Positions 57,930 through 64,000 of a DNA stretch of 64,000 nucleotides are shown here, piece by piece (the first letter of the stretch is position 1; each line of letters opens with the position of its first letter). Made by a program: the position numbers and the translations under genes. The stretch covers positions 38,160-102,159 of the forward strand of contig NZ_JXAG01000053.1 of the NCBI RefSeq assembly GCF_000814905.1, given 5' to 3'. The notes under the pieces are model-generated. The model searched no databases and had not been told where the DNA came from. It saw nothing but the letters and a program-made list of their open reading frames with translations. Source of the DNA: Enterobacter sp. Bisph1. Its GTDB lineage: Bacteria > Pseudomonadota > Gammaproteobacteria > Enterobacterales > Enterobacteriaceae.

Positions 57930-59596
57930 AGTTGGCTTACCTGCGCCAGCAGCGTTTGCAGCGTCTGCGCGCCGTCGGTGGCGTTAACCACCAGTTCAAT
58001 AACGGTGGCTCCCGGTTTAGCCCATGCGTCGTCCAGCGCCTGCTCAAGCTCAGCCCAGTTTTGCGGGCGCTGGTAACCGAGGCTGAACATCGCCGCCGCG
58101 TGGGAAAAATCGATATTCTGCGGCATCAAATAGAACTGCTCGCGCTCGGCGGGCGGCGTAGGCAGTAATGAGAAAATTTGCCCGCCATTGTTATTCACCA
58201 CCAGCAGTACGAAGGGAGCGGAAGCCTGACGCAGCAGCGCCAGCGCGTTGAGATCGTAAAGGGCAGAAAGATCGCCAACGATAGCCAGCGTCGGCCGGGC
58301 GGTGGCGCGCTGTACGCCTGCGGCTGTCGACAACAGGCCGTCAATGCCGCTCGCACCACGGTTGCTGTACACCGGGTAACCTGCCGGGAGCTGGCTTAAG
58401 GCATCCACCAGCCGTACCACCAGGCTGTTACCCAGAAAAAGCTGGCCCTGTGCGGGTAAATAATCCGCAATGCGGTGCGCCAGCTGCGCCTCGCCAAAAC
58501 TCTCCCGCTTAGCATCCACCGCTTGCCACGCTTGTGCAGATAGCGCCGGAATTGCCTCATACCAGGGGGCGCGCGGCTCCGCCGGATGCAGCGCCAGCCA
58601 GTCGGCGACGCTGGCTATAAGCCTCCGTCCGCGATGATGAGCGGGATCGAGCCGCCCTGGCAGCTTATCGATCAGCCAGTACTCTTGCGGCTCGCAGGTC
58701 GCCTGCCACTGCAACAGACGTTTACCCGTCAGGCTGCTGCCAAACTGCAGTACGATTTGCGCCTGCTGCAGTTCTGCTACCGCCCGGCCATTGCCGAGCC
58801 ACAGATCGGCACAGGGTAATGGCTGCCCGGTTTGCGAAAGCGCATCGCCAATCAGCGGCCAGCCGAGTGTGCTGGCCCATTCTGCCAGCTGAAGGCCTTC
58901 TTCGGCGCTCATGCGTCCCGCAACGATCGCGCCGCGTTTTTGACGCCAGAAAAACCAGTCGCGCTGCTTTTCGCACGCTATCGCGCCCGGCGCACGCAGC
59001 CACGGCGACTCCGCCTGCCACCAGTCGCCCAGCGCCTGTTGCCAGCCAAGACCGGTCTCATCCATTTCACCGTACAGAGGTTCGGCGAACGGGCAGTTAA
59101 TATGCACCGCGCCGCCCGCTAACGATCCCAGCAGATTATCGATAGCCGAGACCAGCCAGCGGGCAGGAATATCCTGCGACGGGCGCGGCAGCGCGAGCGC
59201 TTCGGTAGGATGTGAGGCGAAGATGCCCGGCTGGCGAATGGCCTGGTTTGCACCGCAGTCAATCAGCTCCGGCGGTCTGTCCGCCGTCAGCAGAATCAGT
59301 TTTTCACCGGTTAAACCGGCTTCGATAAGCGCCGGATAGAGATTGGCGACCGCCGTCCCGGAGGTGACAATGACCGCCACCGGCTGATTGCTGGCCTTGG
59401 CCAGCCCCAGCGCGAGATGGCCTAAACCACGCTCATCAAAATGGGTGTGATGGATAAAGGCGGGATTTTCCGCCGCCGCAAGGGTTAAGGGGGTGGAACG
59501 CGATCCCGGGGCAATGCAAACATGCCTGACGCCGTGACGGGTAAGGGCTTCGAGGATCACCGCCGCCCAGCGCCGGTTAAATGAGCTTATCGACAT
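57926..59596 (-). CDS. menD: MenD, SEPHCHC synthase
   Basis: This 556-residue thiamine-diphosphate enzyme has exactly the E. coli length. It joins 2-oxoglutarate to isochorismate. The cofactor glutamate lies in the N-terminal segment [10 protein letters not shown] and the ThDP/Mg2+ motif is [12 protein letters not shown] followed by [10 protein letters not shown]. The start at 59596 begins with [10 protein letters not shown], as in the family. An ATG 18 bases upstream adds six unsupported residues. The ribosome site is weak. Confidence 0.97.
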   Translation of the reverse strand: MSISSFNRRWAAVILEALTRHGVRHVCIAPGSRSTPLTLAAAENPAFIHHTHFDERGLGHLALGLAKASNQPVAVIVTSGTAVANLYPALIEAGLTGEKLILLTADRPPELIDCGANQAIRQPGIFASHPTEALALPRPSQDIPARWLVSAIDNLLGSLAGGAVHINCPFAEPLYGEMDETGLGWQQALGDWWQAESPWLRAPGAIACEKQRDWFFWRQKRGAIVAGRMSAEEGLQLAEWASTLGWPLIGDALSQTGQPLPCADLWLGNGRAVAELQQAQIVLQFGSSLTGKRLLQWQATCEPQEYWLIDKLPGRLDPAHHRGRRLIASVADWLALHPAEPRAPWYEAIPALSAQAWQAVDAKRESFGEAQLAHRIADYLPAQGQLFLGNSLVVRLVDALSQLPAGYPVYSNRGASGIDGLLSTAAGVQRATARPTLAIVGDLSALYDLNALALLRQASAPFVLLVVNNNGGQIFSLLPTPPAEREQFYLMPQNIDFSHAAAMFSLGYQRPQNWAELEQALDDAWAKPGATVIELVVNATDGAQTLQTLLAQVSQL

Positions 59597-59667
59597 GAAT
59601 TTGTCCGGTATCAATATTACGGCTTAGTATAAATAATCAGAAAGGGTCTATTTTTGATATGGGTCGG

Positions 59668-60963
59668 TTATGCGTACGTAAGTTTTAATAAGGATCGCAA
59701 ACCTGCCGCTTTATTCTCGATTTCCTGCCACTCAAGTTCCGCATCTGAACCAGAGACAATGCCGGCACCGGCATACAGACGGACGGTTTCGCCACTGACC
59801 TTTGCCGAGCGCAATGCGACGCAAAACTCACTTTGCGCCCGCGACAGATACCCCGCCGAACCGGCATACCATTCCCGCTGAAAGGGTTCATAGCGCGCAA
59901 TAAACGCCTTCGCGTCTAAACGCGGCAGTCCGGCGACCGCCGCGGTTGGCTGCAGCATCTGCAGGCAAAGAGCATCATCCTGGCTGTGCAGGAAGGTCCA
60001 GATACAGCGGCGCAGATGCTGCACCTTACGCAAGCGGACCACCTGCGGCGGCAGCACTTCCAGCGCGCCGGTTTGCTGCTGCAAACGCTGGCAAATATCT
60101 TCAACCACCAGCATATTCTCGCGCTGGTTTTTATCATCGCGCATTAACCAGTCGGCAAGCTGCTGCGCCTGCTCATCGTCTTCACGATTGGCGACCGTAC
60201 CGGCCAGCGCTTCTGTACGAAGCGCATTGCCGCGCCGCCGCCACAGCCGCTCGGGCGAGGAGCCGAGAAAGGCAGTTTGCGCATTAAACACCAGCATAAA
60301 GTGAAAACAGTGATGATTAAGACGGCGGCTGGCGGCCATCAGCGCGGCGGCATCGACGGGATGGGCAAAGCGGTAGTCCGTGGCGCGGGCGAGGACCACT
60401 TTATCCAGCTCACCGCCTTCAAGTTTGCTGAGCGCCTGTTCGATAAGCGTCTGCCAGCCATCGCGCTCGGGAACGTGCTGTTGCTCAAGGCAAGGTTGCT
60501 GGATCTGTGCCAGCGGTGCAGGTTCCACTAACGCCGCAAGAAATTGTTGCGCGCTAAGTGCGTCATCCTGCAACGAAGTCTCGCTCCACAGATAGAGGCG
60601 TAAAAAGGCGCGCCCGGCTTCCCGTCGCCACTCCAGACGTGGCAAAAAGAGCTCGCCCTGCGCCGGGTCAAAGGCATTGAGCCCCCAGACGCGCACATCG
60701 TCGCCATAAGGTTGTAGAAACTGTTGTGCCTGGGGCAGTGAAGAGAAACGACGTAATGCGCCAAGGGCGGCGGCTTCGTCTTCACCGCTACGCTGCTGCC
60801 AGTAGAATTGCGGCCAAATGTGTTGGCTGGCAAGCCAGGCAAGCGGATCAAAGGCGTCGTTTAACGGGAAAGGGGCATCAAAAAAACAAAAGCCGGGTAA
60901 CCGGGAATCGATTTCGGTCAGGCGCAAATGTAAGTGTGATAGCGCAGAGGAAATAGAGTACAC
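59668..60963 (-). CDS. menF: MenF, menaquinone-specific isochorismate synthase
   Basis: This 431-residue enzyme has the E. coli length and turns chorismate into isochorismate, the first committed step. The C-terminal chorismate-binding domain has ELDKVVLARA, LGSSPERL, RTEALAGT and YAGAGIV. The start is GTG at 60963 with GGGAGGGG upstream. It leads the cluster, about 70 bases ahead of menD. Confidence 0.96.
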   Translation of the reverse strand: MYSISSALSHLHLRLTEIDSRLPGFCFFDAPFPLNDAFDPLAWLASQHIWPQFYWQQRSGEDEAAALGALRRFSSLPQAQQFLQPYGDDVRVWGLNAFDPAQGELFLPRLEWRREAGRAFLRLYLWSETSLQDDALSAQQFLAALVEPAPLAQIQQPCLEQQHVPERDGWQTLIEQALSKLEGGELDKVVLARATDYRFAHPVDAAALMAASRRLNHHCFHFMLVFNAQTAFLGSSPERLWRRRGNALRTEALAGTVANREDDEQAQQLADWLMRDDKNQRENMLVVEDICQRLQQQTGALEVLPPQVVRLRKVQHLRRCIWTFLHSQDDALCLQMLQPTAAVAGLPRLDAKAFIARYEPFQREWYAGSAGYLSRAQSEFCVALRSAKVSGETVRLYAGAGIVSGSDAELEWQEIENKAAGLRSLLKLTYA

Positions 60964-61050
60964 GCGAGCCCCTCCCTGTTAAAAACCACATAGTATACGG
61001 GGTACTTAGCGTAATAACAGTACCCCCTTCCAGGGAGGGGAAGTGAAGCT

Positions 61051-61356
61051 TTAGCGGCGAGCTAACAGCAGACCGAGCACCATACCAACGGCAGCACCGA
61101 CACCAATGCCCTGCCACGGTTTTTCATGCACGTAATCATCGGCAAGATAAACCGCTTTTTTCGCACGGTAGTAGTAGGTATCCGATGCGCTGCTGACGCG
61201 ATGTTTAACGTCGTTCAGCGCCTGCTCGGCACGGGCTTTCAGTTCAATGTACTTTTGATCGGCGGGATCGCCTGAGGAGCGAAGAATTTCTTCCAGCGTT
61301 TCGCTCAGCAGGGTCAGGTCGTCATCAATATGTGATTCATAAGAGTGATTAGTCAT
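61051..61356 (-). CDS. elaB: ElaB, tail-anchored stress protein (DUF883)
   Basis: This 101-residue protein has a helical charged body and one C-terminal membrane helix (residues about 78-98, GIGVGAAVGMVLGLLLA) followed by RR, typical of DUF883 tail-anchored proteins. E. coli ElaB has the same length, is induced in stationary phase and binds ribosomes at the inner membrane. GGAG precedes the ATG. Confidence 0.95.
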   Translation of the reverse strand: MTNHSYESHIDDDLTLLSETLEEILRSSGDPADQKYIELKARAEQALNDVKHRVSSASDTYYYRAKKAVYLADDYVHEKPWQGIGVGAAVGMVLGLLLARR

Positions 61357-61412
61357 CTTTTTTCTCCATGTTATGCACCTGTTGTCCGCTAACTATAGAC
61401 AAAGGCTAGCGG

Positions 61413-61874
61413 TTACGCCTGGCGGATCTCCCGCGCCATTCCCACGTGTGGAATACCGTCTTCGTCATAAACATCGGTAACGGGCACAAAGCCAAAGCGA
61501 CCATAGAAAGATTGCAGATGTGCCTGCGCGCCCAGGTACAGCGCGTGCTGCGGCCAGTGCTGCTCGCAGGAACGCAGCGCACATTCCATCAGCTGATAAC
61601 CCAGTTTTTGACCGCGCACCCCGGCGCTGACAATCACCCGGCCGATGGTAATCGGTGATAAATCATCGTTACTTTTCAGAATCCTCGCATACGCTACCAG
61701 CCTGTCGTCCTGCCAGCCGAGGATATGGCGGTTCTCACCGATCAGGTCATCACCATCGATATCGAGATAGGGGCAAGTCTGCTCAACAACAAACACTTCA
61801 CAGCGTAATTTCAGCAGCGCATAAAGCTCGGCGACGCTTAATTCGGAATGGTGCAAATCTTGCCAGCGAATCAT
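61413..61874 (-). CDS. elaA: ElaA, GNAT-family acetyltransferase
   Basis: This 153-residue protein has the E. coli length and the ElaA-type GNAT fold. The acetyl-CoA loop is VSAGVRGQKLGYQLM, and LGAQAHLQSFYGRFGF is conserved. The substrate is not established. The start at 61874 has AAGGAG at good spacing. An upstream start at 61898 would overlap that site. It is divergent from rbn. Confidence 0.93.
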   Translation of the reverse strand: MIRWQDLHHSELSVAELYALLKLRCEVFVVEQTCPYLDIDGDDLIGENRHILGWQDDRLVAYARILKSNDDLSPITIGRVIVSAGVRGQKLGYQLMECALRSCEQHWPQHALYLGAQAHLQSFYGRFGFVPVTDVYDEDGIPHVGMAREIRQA

Positions 61875-61936
61875 CTTCTTCTCCTTATTTATAGTCACCT
61901 CGTTATACTAGATTCTTTTCCTTGCGGGCAAAGATT

Positions 61937-62854
61937 GTGGAACTGATTTTCTTAGGCACTTCTGCGGGCGTACCGACCCGGGCGCGGAATGTTACGGCCA
62001 TGCTGCTCAATTTGCAGCACCCGACCCGTGCCGGACTCTGGCTATTTGATTGCGGCGAAGGCACCCAGCAGCAGATGCTGCGCACCGCCTTTCACCCCGG
62101 TAAGCTGGATAAGATTTTTATCACCCATCTGCATGGCGATCACCTCTTCGGCCTGCCCGGGCTGCTGTGCAGCCGTTCAATGGCGGGCAACGTTCAGCCG
62201 CTACAGATTTATGGCCCGGCGGGGATTCGCGAGTTTGTTGAAACCACCCTGCGTCTCAGCGGTTCATGGACCGATTATCCACTGACTATCGAAGAGATCA
62301 CGCCGGGACAGGTGGTTGACGACGGCCTGCGCAAAGTGACCGCTTACCCGCTGGCGCATCCGGTGGAGTGTTACGGCTACCGTATCGAAGAGCACGATAA
62401 ACCCGGCGCGCTGGATGCCGCGGCGTTGAAAGCAGAAGGCATCCCGGCAGGTCCGCTATTTCAACAATTAAAAGCGGGCAAAACCGTTACGCTGCCTGAC
62501 GGGCGCACGGTGAATGGCGCAGATTATCTGGCCCCGGCTGAAAGCGGCAAGAAGATAGCCATCTTTGGCGATACCGCACCCTGCCCTGCAGCCGTTGAAC
62601 TGGCGCAAGGGGTTGATCTGCTGGTACATGAAGCCACCCTTGAGTGGGCAATGGAAGAGAAAGCCAACAGCCGCGGGCACAGCTCCACGCGCCAGGCCGC
62701 CCAGCTTGCCGCCGCTGCCGGCGCGAAACGGCTGGTGATCACCCATCTCAGTTCACGTTACGATGATAAGGGGAGCCAAATGATGCTTGCCGAGTGCCAA
62801 CGTGACTTTTCACAGACGTTCCTGGCTGAAGACTTTGCGGTAGTTCACATTTGA
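61937..62854 (+). CDS. rbn: RNase BN / RNase Z
   Basis: This 305-residue metallo-beta-lactamase ribonuclease has the E. coli length. It matures tRNA 3' ends. Zinc ligands lie in [13 protein letters not shown], followed by [14 protein letters not shown] and the late HSS motifs. The start is read as GTG at 61937, which gives [17 protein letters not shown] 15 bases upstream also lies in frame. Neither has a strong ribosome site. Confidence 0.95.
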   Translation: MELIFLGTSAGVPTRARNVTAMLLNLQHPTRAGLWLFDCGEGTQQQMLRTAFHPGKLDKIFITHLHGDHLFGLPGLLCSRSMAGNVQPLQIYGPAGIREFVETTLRLSGSWTDYPLTIEEITPGQVVDDGLRKVTAYPLAHPVECYGYRIEEHDKPGALDAAALKAEGIPAGPLFQQLKAGKTVTLPDGRTVNGADYLAPAESGKKIAIFGDTAPCPAAVELAQGVDLLVHEATLEWAMEEKANSRGHSSTRQAAQLAAAAGAKRLVITHLSSRYDDKGSQMMLAECQRDFSQTFLAEDFAVVHI

Positions 62855-62934
62855 TTTGAATTTAGGCACTCTGCACTCTATTTTTTCGCCACCATGCCGA
62901 TAACAGTTTTACGCAGGCATTTCCTATTGAGGGC

Positions 62935-63963
62935 ATGATGGACAATTTCCAGAAAGACATCGATGACAGGGCGAATCTTACTCTGTCGAACCGGTTTGAG
63001 CTGTTGCTGTTTCGCCTTGGCACATCGTTAGATGCCACCAAATCTGAATTATTTGGCATTAACGTGTTCAAGTTACGTGAAATCGTTCCGATGCCCAATT
63101 TTACCCGTCCGGCCGGGATGAAGCCGCCGCTTATGGGAATGGTGAATATCCGCGATCAGGTGATCCCGGTGATTGACCTCTCTGCGGTGGCCGGCTGTAA
63201 GCCTGCAAGCGGTCTGAACATCCTACTGATTACGGAATATGCCCGAAGCGTGCAGGCATTTGCCGTTGAGTCCGTGGAAAATATTATTCGCCTGGACTGG
63301 AAACAGGTGCACACGGCGGAAAAAGCGATCAACGGTCGCTATATCACCAGTATTGCCTGCCTGGATGAAGATAAGGATACCAACAACCTGGCGATGGTGC
63401 TGGACGTTGAGCAGATCCTGTATGACATCGTGCCTGCGGATCATGACGTACACGGCGAACATGTGCCGGACAAGAAATTCAATATGAAGCCTGGTGCGGT
63501 CGCTATCGTGGCGGAAGACTCCAAAGTGGCGCGCGCCATGCTGGAGAAAGGGCTTAACGCCATGCAGATCCCGAACTCTATGCATATTACCGGTAAGGAT
63601 GCGTGGGAGAAGATCCAGCAAATCGCACAGCAGGCCGATGCTGAAGGCGTGCCGATTAATGAAAGGATCTCAATGGTGCTAACGGACCTTGAGATGCCGG
63701 AAATGGACGGCTTTACCTTAACGCGTCTGATTAAAACGGATCCGCGTCTGAAGAACATTCCGGTGGTGATCCACTCGTCGCTCTCCGGTAGCGCTAACGA
63801 AGATCACGTACGTAAAGTTCAGGCCGATGGCTACGTGGCGAAGTTCGAGATTAACGAACTCTCTGCGGTTATTCAGGAAGTGCTGGATCGCGCCGCTAAC
63901 AATGTTCGCGGCCCGCTGATTAGCCATCGCGAGATTTTATCGACCCCGTTGCTGGCGAAGTAA
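62935..63963 (+). CDS. cheV: CheV-type chemotaxis coupling protein
   Basis: This 342-residue protein has an N-terminal CheW domain (residues about 20-165, VNIRDQVIPVIDLS) and a C-terminal receiver domain (about 185-320). The receiver's phosphoacceptor Asp is in VLTDLEMPEMDG. CheV couples receptors to CheA and its receiver may act in adaptation. It stands alone here and has no other chemotaxis gene nearby. Salmonella has a similar gene at this position, while E. coli K-12 does not. Two adjacent ATG codons (62935, 62938) are equally usable after GAGG. Confidence 0.93.
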   Translation: MMDNFQKDIDDRANLTLSNRFELLLFRLGTSLDATKSELFGINVFKLREIVPMPNFTRPAGMKPPLMGMVNIRDQVIPVIDLSAVAGCKPASGLNILLITEYARSVQAFAVESVENIIRLDWKQVHTAEKAINGRYITSIACLDEDKDTNNLAMVLDVEQILYDIVPADHDVHGEHVPDKKFNMKPGAVAIVAEDSKVARAMLEKGLNAMQIPNSMHITGKDAWEKIQQIAQQADAEGVPINERISMVLTDLEMPEMDGFTLTRLIKTDPRLKNIPVVIHSSLSGSANEDHVRKVQADGYVAKFEINELSAVIQEVLDRAANNVRGPLISHREILSTPLLAK

Positions 63964-64000
63964 CCCCTCCGCTTTTCCTTTTAAAAGCCCATAAAAAAAC

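Noticed and set aside
1..64000. CRISPR array or insertion sequence
   Set aside because: No regularly spaced repeats and no transposase gene or terminal inverted repeats were seen on either strand.

Overview
The window is chromosomal DNA from a member of the Enterobacteriaceae. The GC content is moderately high, and the gene order follows the E. coli K-12 segment from mepS to rbn. Almost every protein aligns end to end, from memory, with an E. coli counterpart of the same or nearly the same length. MgtE and a SulP transporter sit between mqo and yojI, a CheV gene follows rbn, and several E. coli blocks are absent. This points to an Enterobacter/Kosakonia/Klebsiella-type relative rather than Escherichia, but the sequence alone does not fix the genus.

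Layout. 1-7.5 kb: the end of mepS, the c-di-GMP phosphodiesterase pdeN, and the yejABEF peptide ABC importer. 7.5-15.7 kb: yejG, bcr, rsuA, radD, rplY, yejK, yejL and yejM (lipid A homeostasis). 15.7-19.8 kb: a tRNA-Pro(GGG) gene followed by a short accessory island. The island holds a STY0300-type secreted protein, a small two-helix membrane protein, a 334-residue protein with a LysM-like N-terminus and a glycine-rich hydrophobic C-terminus, a 76-residue helical protein and a DUF2786 membrane protein. In E. coli this position is occupied by narP-ccm-nap-eco. 19.8-30.4 kb: mqo, SulP, mgtE, yojI, the alkB-ada adaptive response genes with an Ada box, apbE and ompC. 30.6-37.4 kb: the micF antisense RNA and the Rcs phosphorelay (rcsD, rcsB, rcsC). 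37.5-45.1 kb: gyrA, ubiG and the class Ia ribonucleotide reductase operon nrdA-nrdB-yfaE. 45.1-51.9 kb: divergent glpTQ and glpABC for glycerol-3-phosphate uptake and anaerobic oxidation. 51.9-53.8 kb: yfaY and yfaZ. 53.9-61 kb: the complete menaquinone cluster menF-D-H-B-C-E. 61-64 kb: elaB, elaA, rbn and cheV.

Functional links. Anaerobic respiration recurs: glpABC feeds electrons to menaquinone made by the men cluster, and mqo and ubiG belong to the quinone-linked chain. Envelope homeostasis is the second theme, with mepS, yejM, the Rcs system, ompC/micF and yfaZ. DNA maintenance and nucleotide supply is the third, with radD, alkB-ada, gyrA and nrdAB.

The only part that is clearly not core genome is the island at 15.8-19.8 kb. 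It looks AT-richer between about 16.7 and 18.5 kb, has no integrase, and carries a pair of adjacent genes whose features fit a toxin and its membrane immunity protein. That pair is the most interesting candidate in the window. It remains an inference until searched and tested.
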